Shown here: piece by piece, positions 9,431 through 19,957 of the stretch
Layout: each line of letters opens with the position of its first letter
How positions within the stretch are numbered: the stretch's first letter is position 1
Assembly: GCF_016924655.1 (NCBI RefSeq)
Contig: NZ_JAFFJU010000002.1
Location: 434,001-498,000, forward strand
DNA: 64,000 nt
Source: Sphingomonas arenae
Lineage (GTDB): Bacteria > Pseudomonadota > Alphaproteobacteria > Sphingomonadales > Sphingomonadaceae
Direction: 5' to 3'
Program-made: the position numbers and the translations under genes
Notes under the pieces: model-generated
Seen by the model: only the letters and a program-made list of their open reading frames with translations
Databases searched by the model: none
What the model was told of the DNA's origin: nothing

Positions 9431-10126
9431 CTAGCCGAGCGTCACGTCGGCGGCGCGGATGACCCGCAGCTCACCGCTGTCCAGTCGCAGGCGCAGGGCT
9501 CCGTCCGGTTCGAGCCCGGCAAAGGTGCCCGTGACCGTCTCCTCCGCGCTCGCGTGAACGCGGAGCGGTGTGCCGACGGGATGCGCGCTTTCCAGCCACA
9601 GTCCTACGAGACTGGCTAGATCCGAACGCCAACGCTCCAGCTCTCGGTCGAAGGCGGCCGCCAGCAACGGCGCGAACGCTTCCGGGCTGACGAGAGCGAC
9701 GGAAGACAAAGCAGCCGTGGGGCGGTCCGGCAGCGAGGGGGCAGACGCGAGGTTCACGCCGAAACCGGCGACGACCCGATCGCCCGACCGTTCCAGGAGA
9801 ATTCCGCCGAGCTTGCCGGGTCCGAGCAGGACATCGTTCGGCCACTTGAGCATCAGGCCGGTCGCCGGGGCAGCGGCCTCGACCGCGCGGATGAGCGCGA
9901 GACCTGCGGCCGATGCGAGACTGGCGGCCGGCGGGTCCGTCGGGCGGAGGTCGACCACCGTGCTGCCGTGGAAGTTGCCCTCGGGGCTCAGCCAGGTCCG
10001 GCCCTGCCGCCCGCGTCCATCGTCCTGGTGTCGAGCGACCAGCCAGCCGCCCTCGACAGCCTCGGCGCTCGCCAGCAGGTCGCTGTTCGTGGAGCCGGTC
10101 CGCTCGACGAACCTCAGCTTGCTCAG
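9431..10126 (-). CDS. birA: Biotin--[acetyl-CoA-carboxylase] ligase, probable CTG start
   Basis: About 229-231 residues, a group I biotin protein ligase without a DNA-binding domain. Activates biotin to biotinyl-AMP and transfers it to the biotin carboxyl carrier protein. Motifs: RTGSTNSDLLA, GRGRQGRTWLSPEGN (biotinyl-AMP loop), KWPNDVLLGPGKLGGIL, then a C-terminal SH3-like domain. Homologues start just before the GSTN motif, but no ATG, GTG or TTG lies in frame there. The only plausible starts are CTG at 10126, which overlaps the nuoN stop as CTGA, or CTG at 10117. Coupling to nuoN would explain a weak start. The frame is open far upstream inside nuoN, but that sequence is nuoN in another frame. 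Confidence 0.88.
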   Translation of the reverse strand: MSKLRFVERTGSTNSDLLASAEAVEGGWLVARHQDDGRGRQGRTWLSPEGNFHGSTVVDLRPTDPPAASLASAAGLALIRAVEAAAPATGLMLKWPNDVLLGPGKLGGILLERSGDRVVAGFGVNLASAPSLPDRPTAALSSVALVSPEAFAPLLAAAFDRELERWRSDLASLVGLWLESAHPVGTPLRVHASAEETVTGTFAGLEPDGALRLRLDSGELRVIRAADVTLG

Positions 10127-11553
10127 AAGACGCTCGCCGCGTTGGCGCTCAGCCGTCCGAGCGGTCCGATCAGCAGGTAGCCGAGCGGGCTGACCAGGAT
10201 GGCCGCGAGCGCGATCAGTGCCGTTTCGACGGGTGCCCGGACCCGCGCATACGGCTCGCCCACGGGCGCGTCGAAGTACATGATCTTGACGATCTTGATG
10301 TAGTAGTAAGCGCCGACGACCGTACCGATGATGCCGGCCACGGCCAGCGCGATCAGACCGGCGTCGACCGCGGCGGTGAACACCATCAGCTTGGGCCAGA
10401 AGCCGAACAGCGGTGGGATACCGGCCAGGCTGAACATGAAGATGGCAAGCGCGGCCGCGAGGCCCGGGCGGGTCTGAGACAGGCCGGAAAGGCTCTCCAG
10501 GCTCTCGACCGGGCGACCATCCACGTCGCGCATCCGCAGGACGCAGAGGAATGCACCCAGCGTCATCACGACGTAGACGGCGCTGTAGAACAAGACGGAG
10601 GTCCCACCGCCCTCGCCACCGGCCGCGATGCCGATCATCACGAAGCCGACGTTGTTGATCGAGGAATAGGCCAGCAGCCGCTTGATGTTCGTCTGACCGT
10701 AAGCGGCAACCGCGCCCAGGAAGATGGAGGCAAGCGCCGCGAAGATCACGATCTGCCGCCACGCATCGGTCGCCGGTCCCATTGCCTCAAGGCAGACCCG
10801 CGTGCCGAGCAGCAGCGCCGCGATCTTGGGACCCGAGGCGAAGAAGGCCGTGACCGGCGTGGGAGCACCTTCGTAAACGTCCGGCGTCCACATGTGGAAC
10901 GGAACGGCCGCGATCTTGAAGGCGATGCCGGCCAGCGTGAACACCAGGCCGAAGGTCAGACCGATCGAGCCCGCGTCGGTGCGGAAGGCCGCGGCGATAC
11001 CGTCGAAGTAGGTGGTGCCGGTGAAGCCGTAGAGCAGGCTGATGCCGTAGAGCAGGATGCCGGACGCGAGGGCGCCGAGCACGAAATATTTAAGGCCGGC
11101 CTCGGCGGACCGCTCATCGCTGCGGCGGTAGGAGGCCAGGACATAGGCGCTGAGCGACTGCAGCTCGAGCCCGACATAGAGCATCATCAGGTCGGTGGCG
11201 CTGACCATCACAGAAGCGCCGACGCTGCTCAGCAGGATCAGCACCGGATATTCGGCGCCATGCTCGAAATCCTGGTCGAACCAGCCGTGGGCCGCGACGA
11301 TGGCGACCGCGGCCGACAGGTAGATGATGACCTTGCCGAACGCCGCAAAGCCGTCCGCCGCGAACATGCCGCCGAAAACGCGTCCGGCCTCCTGCGGCGC
11401 GCCGATCAGCGCGAAGCAGGCGGCAATCAGGATGCCGATGGCCGCCCAATGGGTGATGAGCGACGCACGACGCACGAAGGCGGCAACCATCATCAGGATG
11501 ATGGCGCCCAGACCGACGATGATCTCGGGCAGGATGGGGGCGATATAGGACAT
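10123..11553 (-). CDS. nuoN: NADH-quinone oxidoreductase subunit N
   Basis: 476 residues, hydrophobic throughout, one of the three antiporter-like proton-pumping subunits in the membrane arm of complex I. Typical features are the conserved Glu and Lys in membrane helices (LYVGLELQSLSAYVLA; then AGIAFKIAAVPFHMWTPDVY) and the stretch INNVGFVMIGIA. Its ATG shares one base with the nuoM stop (TGATG), and its own stop overlaps the presumed CTG start of birA. Confidence 0.97.
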   Translation of the reverse strand: MSYIAPILPEIIVGLGAIILMMVAAFVRRASLITHWAAIGILIAACFALIGAPQEAGRVFGGMFAADGFAAFGKVIIYLSAAVAIVAAHGWFDQDFEHGAEYPVLILLSSVGASVMVSATDLMMLYVGLELQSLSAYVLASYRRSDERSAEAGLKYFVLGALASGILLYGISLLYGFTGTTYFDGIAAAFRTDAGSIGLTFGLVFTLAGIAFKIAAVPFHMWTPDVYEGAPTPVTAFFASGPKIAALLLGTRVCLEAMGPATDAWRQIVIFAALASIFLGAVAAYGQTNIKRLLAYSSINNVGFVMIGIAAGGEGGGTSVLFYSAVYVVMTLGAFLCVLRMRDVDGRPVESLESLSGLSQTRPGLAAALAIFMFSLAGIPPLFGFWPKLMVFTAAVDAGLIALAVAGIIGTVVGAYYYIKIVKIMYFDAPVGEPYARVRAPVETALIALAAILVSPLGYLLIGPLGRLSANAASVF

Positions 11554-13106
11554 CAGTGCGCGGCCTCTTCAGCGCCGTGGGCGGCGGCGCCATGGGCGGG
11601 AGCTGCGGCGGCCGGGTTGCCGGCAGTCGGGCGGGAGTCCCCAGCCGGGGTGACCCGCTCCGTCCGCTCGAGCAGACGGCCGACATCGGCGCGCATGGGG
11701 GCTAGGAACGGCTCGGGATAGACGCCCATCCACAAAACGGCGGCGGCGATCGGCGCCAGGAGGCCCCACTCGCGAACGCTGAGATCCCTCATCGCGCTCG
11801 CCTCGGCGGTGCGTGCCGCGCCGTAGGCGATCCGCCAGTACAGGTAGAGCATGTAGGCCGCGCCCAGGATGATGCCGGTGGTCGCGAAGATCGCGCCCCA
11901 GGTGGACACCTTGTAGGTTCCCATCATCGCCAGGAACTCACCGACGAAGCCGCTGGTGCCAGGAAGGCCGACGGCTGCCATGGTGAACAGCAGGAACAGG
12001 ACCGCATAGCCGGGCATGTTGTTAGCCAGCCCGCCGTATTTCTCGATCTCCCGCGTATGCATGCGGTCGTAGATGACGCCGACGCACAGGAAGAGCGCGC
12101 CGGAGACCAGGCCGTGGCTGAGCATCACGATCAGCGCGCCCTCGATCCCCTGCCGGTTGAAGGCGAACAGGCCGAAGGTGACGAAAGCCATGTGGGCGAC
12201 CGACGAATAGGCGATAAGCTTCTTCATGTCCCGCTGAACGAGCGCCACCAGGCTGGTGTAGACGATCGCCACCGAGCTCAGGATGAAGACCAGGGGCACG
12301 AACTGCGCCGAGGCGTCCGGGAACATCGGCAGCGAGAAGCGGACGAAGCCGTAGCCGCCCATCTTGAGCAGAACGCCGGCAAGGATCACCGACCCTGCGG
12401 TTGGCGCCTGCACGTGGGCGTCCGGAAGCCAGGTGTGGACGGGCCACATCGGCATCTTGACCGCGAAGCTGGCGAAGAAGGCCAACCAGAGCCACGTCTG
12501 GAGCGAAGGCGCGAAGTCATACGCGATCAACGTGGGAATGTAGCCGGTCCCAGCCTGGTTGATCATCACCAGCATGGCGATGAGCATCAGCACCGAGCCG
12601 AACAGCGTGTAGAGGAAGAACTTGTAGCTCGCCTTGATCCGCTCGGCGCCGCCCCAAATGCCGATGATCAGGTACATCGGGATCAGGCCGCCCTCGAAGA
12701 AGATGTAGAAGAGCAGCAGGTCCTGGGCGGCGAACACGCCCAGCATCAGCGCTTCCATCAGCAGGAAGGCCGACATGTATTCCGGCACGCGCTTCTCGAT
12801 CGAGCGCCAGCTGGCGCCGATGCAGATGGGCATGAGGAAGACGGACAGAAGGATCAGCATCAAGGCGATGCCGTCGATGCCGAGCTGCCAGTTCAGGTAG
12901 GTGCCTCCCAGCGGCAGGTTCTCGACGAACTGCCACTGCGCCCCGCCATTCTCGAAATTGGCCCAGAGCATGAGGCCGAGGGCCAGATCGACGAAGGTCG
13001 CGATGAGGGCCAGCCAACGCGCGCCCTCGGCCCGCAGGAAGAGGCAACCCAGCGCCGCGAGCAGCGGCACCGCGATCATGACCGAGAGGATGGGGAAATC
13101 CGTCAC
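11553..13106 (-). CDS. nuoM: NADH-quinone oxidoreductase subunit M
   Basis: 517 residues with a GTG start. Antiporter-like membrane subunit of complex I, related to Mrp antiporters. Conserved signatures include [20 protein letters not shown] (key Glu in a membrane helix), [20 protein letters not shown] (key Lys) and [13 protein letters not shown]. The C-terminal 40 residues are Ala/Pro/His-rich and probably disordered. Preceded by 115 bases that hold a palindromic repeat separating it from nuoL; overlaps nuoN by one base. Confidence 0.97.
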   Translation of the reverse strand: MTDFPILSVMIAVPLLAALGCLFLRAEGARWLALIATFVDLALGLMLWANFENGGAQWQFVENLPLGGTYLNWQLGIDGIALMLILLSVFLMPICIGASWRSIEKRVPEYMSAFLLMEALMLGVFAAQDLLLFYIFFEGGLIPMYLIIGIWGGAERIKASYKFFLYTLFGSVLMLIAMLVMINQAGTGYIPTLIAYDFAPSLQTWLWLAFFASFAVKMPMWPVHTWLPDAHVQAPTAGSVILAGVLLKMGGYGFVRFSLPMFPDASAQFVPLVFILSSVAIVYTSLVALVQRDMKKLIAYSSVAHMAFVTFGLFAFNRQGIEGALIVMLSHGLVSGALFLCVGVIYDRMHTREIEKYGGLANNMPGYAVLFLLFTMAAVGLPGTSGFVGEFLAMMGTYKVSTWGAIFATTGIILGAAYMLYLYWRIAYGAARTAEASAMRDLSVREWGLLAPIAAAVLWMGVYPEPFLAPMRADVGRLLERTERVTPAGDSRPTAGNPAAAAPAHGAAAHGAEEAAH

Positions 13107-13120
13107 GCGGACCTCCTCTT

Positions 13121-13198
13121 GCGCTCACGCTGAGCCTGTCGAAGCGCGAGCGCTCCGGCCTGAGCGGAACACCCTTCGACAAGCTCAGGGTGAGCGCT
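13121..13198. repeat. Palindromic intergenic repeat A, copy 1 (nuoL-nuoM gap)
   Basis: The 78 bases between nuoL and nuoM start with GCGCTCACGCTGAGCCTGTC and end with the inverted form TCGACAAGCTCAGGGTGAGC. The two 25-base arms pair almost perfectly around a loop that itself contains GAGCGCTC. The same arm sequence recurs at 24276, 26241 and (degenerate) 33548. In RNA it would form a long hairpin inside the nuo transcript. Confidence 0.8.
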
Positions 13199-13221
13199 GG
13201 AGATCGGTTTCAACATCTTCA

Positions 13222-15264
13222 TCAGCGTGTCATCGCCCAGGTCGCCGCGGCGACGAGGCCAAGCAGCATGATCAATGCATAAGAATTGAGGTAGCCCGAC
13301 TGCAACCGCGCGGTGATCCGGTTCCCGACGCCGACGGCATAGGCGGCGCCGTGCGGGCCGAAGCGGTCGATCGTCTGCTCGTCACCGCGGTGCCAGAAGA
13401 AGCGGCCGATGGCCAAGGCGGGGCGAACGAAGATCACGTCGTAGATCTCGTCGAAGTACCACTTCTTCATCAGGAACGTGTGCAGGGAGCCGGTCGCCGC
13501 CACGATGCGCGACAGGGCTGACGGATCGCGGATGTAGTTGTTCCACGCGATCAGGAAGCCGACGATCATCACGGCTGCCGGGGTGAGCTTCACCCACAGC
13601 GGAACCTCGTGGATGGCGTGCATCAGGTGCGTGTCGAAGAACAGGCTACCGCCCCAGAAGTGGGCGCCCCCCTCCGCGTCGATGAAGGCATGGTGGAAGG
13701 CCATGCCGGCGAACACCGCGCCAACCGACAGCAGCGCCAAGGGCACGAGCATGGTCCACGGGCTCTCGTGCGGATGGTAGCCGGCGGTCCCGACCTGCGG
13801 CGTGGCGACCGCGTGGCTGCTGTCCCCATGCTCCTCGTCGGGATGGTCGTGGTGGTCACCGTGAACGGCATGCTGGATGTGCTCGGACCCGGCCCAGCGA
13901 GCCTTGCCGAAAAAGGTCAGGAAAATGAGCCGCCAGCTGTAGAAGCTCGTCAGCAACGCGGCGAACGCGCCCACGGTGAAGGCGATGGTTCCAGGGACCG
14001 AGCCGGAGGCAAACGCGCTCTCCAGGATCGCGTCCTTGGAATAGAAGCCGGCGAAACCGAAGACGCCGAGCACGCCGACGCCGGTGATGGCCAGTGTGCC
14101 CATGATCATGGCCCAGAAGGTCAGCGGGATCTCCTTTCGGAGGGCGCCGTAGTAACGCATGTCCTGTTCGTGGTGCATGGCGTGGATGACGGAGCCCGCC
14201 CCCAGGAACAGCAGTGCCTTGAAGAAGGCGTGCGTGAACAGGTGGAACATGGCCGCGCCGTACGCGCCGACGCCGGCCGCGAAGAACATGTAACCCAGCT
14301 GCGAACAGGTGGAGTAGGCGATCACGCGCTTGATGTCGTTCTGGACGACGCCCACCGTCGCCGCGAACAGCGCGGTCGCGAGGCCGACGTAGGTCACGAC
14401 GCTGAGTGCCGTCTCCGACTGCTCGAACATGGGCGACAGCCGGCAGACCATGAAGACGCCGGCAGTCACCATCGTCGCAGCGTGGATCAGCGCCGACACG
14501 GGCGTCGGGCCCTCCATCGCGTCCGGGAGCCAGGTGTGCAGGCCCAACTGCGCCGACTTGCCCATCGCGCCGATGAACAGCAGCAGGCACAGCAGGGTCA
14601 TCGTGTCGACCCGCATTCCGGCAAAGCCGATGGTGGAGCCGGCCATGCTAGGCGAGGCCGCGAGGATCGCTGGAATCGACACGGTGCCGAACACCAGGAA
14701 CGTGCCGAAGATGCCGAGGCTGAAGCCGAAGTCGCCGACGCGGTTCACCACGAACGCCTTGATCGCGGCCGCGTTCGCGGACGGCTTGTGGTACCAGAAG
14801 CCGATCAGCAGGTAGGAGGCGAGGCCCACCCCTTCCCAGCCGAAGAACATCTGGATGAGGCTGTCGGCCGTTACCAGCATCAGCATGGCGAAGGTGAACA
14901 GCGACAGGTAGGCGAAGAACCGCGGCTGGCTCGGGTCCTCGGCCATGTAGCCCCAGCTGTACAGGTGCACGAGACTGGAGACAGTGGTCACGACCACCAG
15001 CATCACGGCCGTCAGCGCGTCGACGCGCAGCGCCCAGTCGACCTGCAGGTCGCCCGAGTTGATCCAATGGAGGACCGGGACGACCGTCGCTTCGGCGCTG
15101 CCATTCAGGAACGCGATGAAGATGGGCCAGCTGAGCGCGCAGCTGATGAACAGCGCGCCGGTGGTAATCAGCTTGGCGGCGGTGTTGCCGATAGCTCGGT
15201 TGCCGAGGCCCGCAACGATCGCGGCCAGCAGCGGCAGGAAGACGATGAGGGTGATGCTCTGCAT
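13222..15264 (-). CDS. nuoL: NADH-quinone oxidoreductase subunit L
   Basis: 680 residues. Largest antiporter-like subunit of complex I, at the distal end of the membrane arm; its C-terminal lateral helix runs along the arm. Motifs: [19 protein letters not shown] (conserved Glu), [20 protein letters not shown] (conserved Lys) and [19 protein letters not shown] His/Asp-rich loop ([17 protein letters not shown]) lies at about 470-486 and varies between species. Starts three bases after nuoK; the gap to nuoM downstream holds repeat A. Confidence 0.97.
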   Translation of the reverse strand: MQSITLIVFLPLLAAIVAGLGNRAIGNTAAKLITTGALFISCALSWPIFIAFLNGSAEATVVPVLHWINSGDLQVDWALRVDALTAVMLVVVTTVSSLVHLYSWGYMAEDPSQPRFFAYLSLFTFAMLMLVTADSLIQMFFGWEGVGLASYLLIGFWYHKPSANAAAIKAFVVNRVGDFGFSLGIFGTFLVFGTVSIPAILAASPSMAGSTIGFAGMRVDTMTLLCLLLFIGAMGKSAQLGLHTWLPDAMEGPTPVSALIHAATMVTAGVFMVCRLSPMFEQSETALSVVTYVGLATALFAATVGVVQNDIKRVIAYSTCSQLGYMFFAAGVGAYGAAMFHLFTHAFFKALLFLGAGSVIHAMHHEQDMRYYGALRKEIPLTFWAMIMGTLAITGVGVLGVFGFAGFYSKDAILESAFASGSVPGTIAFTVGAFAALLTSFYSWRLIFLTFFGKARWAGSEHIQHAVHGDHHDHPDEEHGDSSHAVATPQVGTAGYHPHESPWTMLVPLALLSVGAVFAGMAFHHAFIDAEGGAHFWGGSLFFDTHLMHAIHEVPLWVKLTPAAVMIVGFLIAWNNYIRDPSALSRIVAATGSLHTFLMKKWYFDEIYDVIFVRPALAIGRFFWHRGDEQTIDRFGPHGAAYAVGVGNRITARLQSGYLNSYALIMLLGLVAAATWAMTR

Positions 15265-15267
15265 GGT

Positions 15268-15573
15268 TTAGCCGCGCATCCGGTCGGCCGCGTCGACGGC
15301 AATGGTGCCCCGCCGGCGGAAGAAGATGACGAGAATGGCCAGCCCGATCGCCGCCTCCGCTGCCGCGACCGTCAGCACGAACATGGAAAAGATCTGGCCC
15401 TTCATGTCGCCCAGAAAGGCGCTGAACGCGACGAAGTTGATGTTCACGGCGAGCAGCAGAAGCTCAATTGCCATGAGCATCAGGATGACGTTGCGGCGGT
15501 TGAGGAAGATGCCGAGCACGCCGATCACGAACAGGATGGCGGCGACGGTCAGGTAATGGACGAGACCGATCAC
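15268..15573 (-). CDS. nuoK: NADH-quinone oxidoreductase subunit K
   Basis: 101 residues, three membrane helices, small membrane subunit of complex I equivalent to mitochondrial ND4L. The two proton-path glutamates are seen in [14 protein letters not shown] and [14 protein letters not shown]. Starts with GTG overlapping the nuoJ stop (GTGA), so it is translationally coupled to nuoJ. Length and sequence are normal for the family. Confidence 0.97.
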   Translation of the reverse strand: MIGLVHYLTVAAILFVIGVLGIFLNRRNVILMLMAIELLLLAVNINFVAFSAFLGDMKGQIFSMFVLTVAAAEAAIGLAILVIFFRRRGTIAVDAADRMRG

Positions 15574-16181
15574 AGCTCCACTCCCTGCCCGACCTGCGGC
15601 TTGGCAATCTTCACGGCATCCTCCGGACGGCGAGCGATCTGACGGCTGGCGTTCTGACGCCGGCCATCGCCACGGCTCCGGTGGGTCAGCACGATGGCGC
15701 CGATCATCGCGACCAGCAGGATCAACCCGGCGAGTTCGAACGGCAGAAGGTACCGGCTGTAAAGCTCATGGCCGAGCGCCTCGATGTTCGGCACGGCGTT
15801 CGCGGCCGGCGCAGCGGCGCCCCGCTCGAACACGGGGCCCGCCCGGTACGCACTGACGGCGATCACGATCTCCGCCAGCAGCACCAAGGCGATCAACAGG
15901 CCGAAGGGCAGGTTGCGGGTGACGCCGGAGCGGAGCTGCGCGAAGTCGATGTCGAGCATCATGACCACGAACAGGAACAGCACCGCGACCGCGCCGACGT
16001 AGACGATCACCAGCAGCATGGCGATGAACTCGGCACCCGTCAGGAGCATCAGGCCGGCCGCGTTGAAGAAGGCGACGATCAGCCACAGGACACTGTGCAC
16101 CGGGTTGCGAGCGAACACTACGAGCACCGCGGAAGCGATGGTGAGCGTCGCGAACAGGTAGAAGGCGAGGAGTGCGATCAT
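15570..16181 (-). CDS. nuoJ: NADH-quinone oxidoreductase subunit J
   Basis: 203 residues, five membrane helices, the ND6 equivalent in complex I. Characteristic stretches are [39 protein letters not shown] and [13 protein letters not shown], the last two around the pi-bulge helix linking the quinone site to proton pumping. A basic C-terminal tail of about 35 residues follows the last helix. Lies 15 bases after nuoI and overlaps nuoK by four bases. Confidence 0.97.
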   Translation of the reverse strand: MIALLAFYLFATLTIASAVLVVFARNPVHSVLWLIVAFFNAAGLMLLTGAEFIAMLLVIVYVGAVAVLFLFVVMMLDIDFAQLRSGVTRNLPFGLLIALVLLAEIVIAVSAYRAGPVFERGAAAPAANAVPNIEALGHELYSRYLLPFELAGLILLVAMIGAIVLTHRSRGDGRRQNASRQIARRPEDAVKIAKPQVGQGVEL

Positions 16182-16196
16182 GGGTTGGCGGGCCGC

Positions 16197-16682
16197 TTAA
16201 CGGTAGGGCGCGTCAGCGGCAAGGTTCGCCGCGATGGCCGCCTCCCACCGATCACCATTGGCCAGCAGCTTGGCCTTGTCGTAGAGCAACTCTTCCCGGG
16301 TTTCCGTGGAAAACTCCAGGTTCGGCGTCTCCACGATGGCGTCCACCGGGCAGGCCTCCTGGCACAGGCCGCAGTAGATGCACTTTACCATGTCGATGTC
16401 ATAGCGCGTGGTGCGGCGGCTGCCGTCCTCGCGCGGTTCGGCCTCGATTGTAATCGCCAGCGCCGGACACACTGCCTCGCACAGCTTGCAGGCGATGCAG
16501 CGCTCTTCGCCGTTGGGATAGCGACGCAGCGCATGCTCCCCCCGAAAGCGCGGCGACATGGGCGTCTTCTCGTAGGGGTAGTTGATCGTCGCCTTGGGCT
16601 TGAAGAAATACTTCAACGTGAGGGCGTGACCCTTCACGAGCTCCCACAAGGTGAACGACTTGATGAACTGCGCGGGGCTCAT
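16197..16682 (-). CDS. nuoI: NADH-quinone oxidoreductase subunit I
   Basis: 161 residues. Peripheral-arm subunit carrying two 4Fe-4S clusters (N6a, N6b) that pass electrons toward the quinone site. Both ferredoxin motifs are complete: [12 protein letters not shown] (62-73) and [12 protein letters not shown] (101-112). The ATG at 16682 overlaps the nuoH stop as ATGA and gives the normal N-terminus; the frame runs further upstream, but that part lies inside nuoH and is not conserved. Confidence 0.97.
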   Translation of the reverse strand: MSPAQFIKSFTLWELVKGHALTLKYFFKPKATINYPYEKTPMSPRFRGEHALRRYPNGEERCIACKLCEAVCPALAITIEAEPREDGSRRTTRYDIDMVKCIYCGLCQEACPVDAIVETPNLEFSTETREELLYDKAKLLANGDRWEAAIAANLAADAPYR

Positions 16683-17731
16683 GCCACGGCTCCATAGCGG
16701 GTCAGCATCAGCCAGCCCGAGATCACGAACACGAACACCAGGCTGAGCGGCAGAAAGATCTTCCAGCCCAGCCGCATCAGCTGGTCGTAGCGGTACCTCG
16801 GCACGGTCGCGCGGACCCAGCCGAAAATGAAGAAGAACAGCAGCATCTTGACGAACAGCCAGATGATGCCGGGGATGGCATAAAGCGGCGCCCAGTCGAT
16901 CGGCGGGAGGAACCCGCCCCAGAACAGGATGGCGTTCAGCGCGCACATCAGGATGACGTTGCCGTACTCGCCGAGCCAGAAGAGCGCGAAGCTCATCGAG
17001 CTGTATTCCGTCTGGAATCCGGCCACGAGTTCGCTCTCCGCCTCGGTCAGGTCGAACGGCGTGCGGAAGGTCTCGGCCATGGACGAGATCAGGAACACCA
17101 CCGCCATCGGGAACAGCAAAGGATTGAAGCCGAAGCCGTTGAGGATGCCGAAGATATGCCCCTGCTGCGCCATGACGATCTGCGTCATGTTGAACGTGCC
17201 CGCATAGAGCACGACGCAGATCAGGACGAAGCCGATGGAGACCTCATAGCTCACCATCTGCGCAGCCGCGCGGAGGGCCGAGAAGAAGGGATACTTCGAG
17301 TTGGACGCCCAGCCGGCGATGATCACGCCGTACACACCGAGCGAGCTTGCCGCGAGGATGTAGAGCAGGCCGACGTTGATGTCGGCGAGCACCACGCCGA
17401 CGTCGAACGGAACCACTGCCCAGACGATCAGCGCGACCGTGAAGCTGATGATCGGCGCGACCAGGAACAAGCCCTTGTTCGCGCTGGTCGGGATGATGGT
17501 CTCCTTGAGGAAGACTTTAAGGCCGTCGGCGAAGCTCTGCAGCAGGCCGAAGGGGCCGACCACGTTGGGACCGCGGCGCAGCGCGATGGCGGCCCAGATC
17601 TTGCGCTCGGCGTAGATGATCATCGCCACCGCCAGCATCAGCGGCAGGGCGATCACGAGGATGCCGATGAGCATGGACCAGAACCAGGCCCACTCGTAGC
17701 TCGCGCCCCAGGATTGGAAGAGAGCGGTCAT
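16679..17731 (-). CDS. nuoH: NADH-quinone oxidoreductase subunit H
   Basis: 350 residues, eight or so membrane helices. ND1 equivalent, forming much of the quinone chamber at the joint of the two arms. Recognised by [54 protein letters not shown] and [23 protein letters not shown] overlaps the nuoG stop (ATGA), and its stop overlaps nuoI in the same way. Confidence 0.98.
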   Translation of the reverse strand: MTALFQSWGASYEWAWFWSMLIGILVIALPLMLAVAMIIYAERKIWAAIALRRGPNVVGPFGLLQSFADGLKVFLKETIIPTSANKGLFLVAPIISFTVALIVWAVVPFDVGVVLADINVGLLYILAASSLGVYGVIIAGWASNSKYPFFSALRAAAQMVSYEVSIGFVLICVVLYAGTFNMTQIVMAQQGHIFGILNGFGFNPLLFPMAVVFLISSMAETFRTPFDLTEAESELVAGFQTEYSSMSFALFWLGEYGNVILMCALNAILFWGGFLPPIDWAPLYAIPGIIWLFVKMLLFFFIFGWVRATVPRYRYDQLMRLGWKIFLPLSLVFVFVISGWLMLTRYGAVA

Positions 17732-19740
17732 TCCGCGGCCTCCGCGATCGTCTCGCCATGGAGCAGCTCGGCCGAGCAGCGCTGCATGGTCGGGCTGGCG
17801 CGGGTGATGGCGTTGGTCAGGTAGAAGTCCTTGATCGGCAGCGTCACCGGGCCGCTCGCATCAGCGGGGAGCGACGGCGGCGCCCAGGGCAGGTCGATGA
17901 GGCCGTCGATGCCGAGCGCCGGCACTTCCGCGACCATCGCGGCGCGCAGCTGGTCGAAGCGGTCGAACGGCAGGGGCGTGCCCAGCAGGTCGGACACGGC
18001 GCGGAAGATCGTCCAGTCCTCGCGCCCGTCGCCGGGCGGGAAGCTGGCCTTCTCGCCCCGCTGCACCCGTCCTTCCAGGTTGACGTAGGTGCCGTGCTTC
18101 TCGCTGTAGGCCGCGCCCGGAAGCACGAGGTCGGCCTGCCGCGCGCCAGCATCGCCATGGTGGCCGATGTAGACCTTGAACGCGCCCGGGAAGCGCTCCG
18201 CCGCCACCTCGTCCGCACCGAGCAGGAGCACGACTTCGGGGCCCGCGGCCTCCAGGTCGGCGATGCCGCCCTTCTGGGCGTAGCCGAGCAGCAGGCCGGC
18301 CATGCGCGACGCCGCCGTGTGGATGACGTTGAAACCGTTCCAACCCTCGCGGACGACGTTCAGGCTGGCGGCGGCTGCTAGTGCCGCGCCGAGCGCGCCC
18401 GCTCCAAGGGCACCCGGACCGACGATGATCGCCGGGCGCTCCGCCGCGGCGAAAGCCTCGGCCACGTTCGCCGGCAGGTTGCCGAGCAGCGAAAGGTCGT
18501 CGCCGATGTTGGTGACCGGGTAAGCGAGGTCGACCAGCGGGCCGATGCTGAACACCTTCGCGCCGTGACGGCGAGCCGCCTTGCGAATGCGGGTATTGAT
18601 CAGCGGCGCTTCCCAGCGCGGGTTGCTGCCGACGAGCAGGATGGCGTCCGCCTCCTCGATGCCGGCGATAGTCGAGTTGAACGCGACGGCGCTGAGCGAC
18701 GACACGTCGTAATTAAGCCCGGTCTGCCGGCCTTCGAGCATCGCCGAGCCGCGGGTCTCAAGCAGCTTCTTCGCCACGAACATGGTTTCGGCGTCGAGCA
18801 GGTCGCCCGCGACTGCCGCCACCTTGGAGCCAGCAGCGCGCAGCTTGTCCGCGAACACGTCCAGCGCCTCGCCCCAGGTCGACTCCTGCAGCTTGCCGTT
18901 CACCCGCACCCATGGCCGGTCGAGCCGGCCCCGCACCAGCGCGTCGGCGTGGTGGCGCGTCTTGTCGGAGCACCATTCCTCGTTCACGTCCTCGTTGATG
19001 CGCGGCAGGATGCGCATCACCTGCGGTCCGCGCAGGTCGAGGCGGATATTGGTTCCGACCGCGTCCATGACGTCGATCGACGGCACCTTGCGCAGCTCCC
19101 ACGGGCGCATCTCGAAAATCTGGGGCCGTTGCAGCAGCGCACCGACGGGACAGAGATCGGCGAGGTTGCCGGACAGCTCGCTGGTTAGCGCGCGTTCCAG
19201 GTAGGCGGTGATCTGCAGGTCCTCGCCGCGGTACAGCAGGCCGAGCTCCGGCGTACCCGCCACCTCGTCGGCGAAGCGGACGCAGCGCGTGCACTGGATA
19301 CAGCGGGTCATGGCCGTCTTGATGACCGGACCCATGTACTTGTCGTCGACCGAGCGCTTGTTCTCGTCGAAGCGCGAGTAGCTACGGCCATAGGCCATGG
19401 CCTGGTCCTGCAGGTCGCACTCGCCGCCCTGGTCGCAGATCGGGCAGTCGAGCGGGTGATTGATGAGCAGGAACTCCATCACCCCTTCGCGCGCCTTCTT
19501 CACCATCGGCGTGTCGGTGCGGATGGTCTGGCCGTCGGCAGCCGGTAGCGCGCAGCTCGCCTGCGGCTTCGGCGGCCCGGGGGCCACCTCGACCAGGCAC
19601 ATGCGGCAGTTGCCGGCGATGCTCAGCCGCTCGTGGTAGCAGAAGCGCGGGATCTCCTTGCCGGCAAGCTCGCACGCCTGCAGCACGGTCGCGCCCGCGG
19701 GGACCTCGATTTCCTGTCCGTCGACAGTGACTTTAGGCAT
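17728..19740 (-). CDS. nuoG: NADH-quinone oxidoreductase subunit G
   Basis: 670 residues, large iron-sulfur subunit of the peripheral arm. The N-terminal 2Fe-2S ferredoxin domain shows [19 protein letters not shown]; then come the HxxxC/CxxC site ([19 protein letters not shown]) and the 4Fe-4S motif [13 protein letters not shown]. The rest is a molybdopterin-oxidoreductase-like domain that has lost its cofactor role in this family. No extra N7 cluster motif was seen at the start of that domain. The start overlaps the end of the 74-residue small gene by eight bases; the stop overlaps nuoH. Confidence 0.97.
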   Translation of the reverse strand: MPKVTVDGQEIEVPAGATVLQACELAGKEIPRFCYHERLSIAGNCRMCLVEVAPGPPKPQASCALPAADGQTIRTDTPMVKKAREGVMEFLLINHPLDCPICDQGGECDLQDQAMAYGRSYSRFDENKRSVDDKYMGPVIKTAMTRCIQCTRCVRFADEVAGTPELGLLYRGEDLQITAYLERALTSELSGNLADLCPVGALLQRPQIFEMRPWELRKVPSIDVMDAVGTNIRLDLRGPQVMRILPRINEDVNEEWCSDKTRHHADALVRGRLDRPWVRVNGKLQESTWGEALDVFADKLRAAGSKVAAVAGDLLDAETMFVAKKLLETRGSAMLEGRQTGLNYDVSSLSAVAFNSTIAGIEEADAILLVGSNPRWEAPLINTRIRKAARRHGAKVFSIGPLVDLAYPVTNIGDDLSLLGNLPANVAEAFAAAERPAIIVGPGALGAGALGAALAAAASLNVVREGWNGFNVIHTAASRMAGLLLGYAQKGGIADLEAAGPEVVLLLGADEVAAERFPGAFKVYIGHHGDAGARQADLVLPGAAYSEKHGTYVNLEGRVQRGEKASFPPGDGREDWTIFRAVSDLLGTPLPFDRFDQLRAAMVAEVPALGIDGLIDLPWAPPSLPADASGPVTLPIKDFYLTNAITRASPTMQRCSAELLHGETIAEAAE

Positions 19741-19957
19741 CGTGAGACCTCAACGCGCCCGCCCCATAGACGCGATCAAAAAGCAATAAAGCAAGGGCCA
19801 GCGCGGCAGGTGCAGTGAACACTGCAATGGCTCCAGCCCAGTACCAGGTACCGACCCCAAGGCCCTGCTGAATAGCAATACGAACCGCGAAAAGGATCGC
19901 GTTCAGTACCGACAGGACCAGTGCGACTTGAAGCAGGAGGCTGACAAGACGTGTCAC
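19733..19957 (-). CDS. Small predicted membrane protein between nuoF and nuoG
   Basis: 74 residues from a GTG at 19957 that overlaps the nuoF stop (GTGA); the end overlaps the nuoG start by eight bases, so it is packed as a translationally coupled member of the operon. Two hydrophobic segments are visible: about 4-28 ([20 protein letters not shown]) and 39-61 ([20 protein letters not shown]), joined by a short loop with Trp and Tyr. It matches no complex I subunit I know. It could be an assembly or accessory factor; no function can be assigned. Real coding is supported by the tight overlaps and clean membrane pattern. Confidence 0.65.
   Translation of the reverse strand: MTRLVSLLLQVALVLSVLNAILFAVRIAIQQGLGVGTWYWAGAIAVFTAPAALALALLLFDRVYGAGALRSHDA

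Noticed and set aside
9913-11721. Open frame of 602 codons on the plus strand across nuoN
   Set aside because: Antisense to nuoN and birA, with a highly charged composition and no recognisable domain.
13609-15642. Open frame of 677 codons on the plus strand across nuoL, nuoK and nuoJ
   Set aside because: It is antisense to three well-conserved genes; its product is Arg/Gly/Asp/His-rich low-complexity sequence, as expected from high-GC codon bias.
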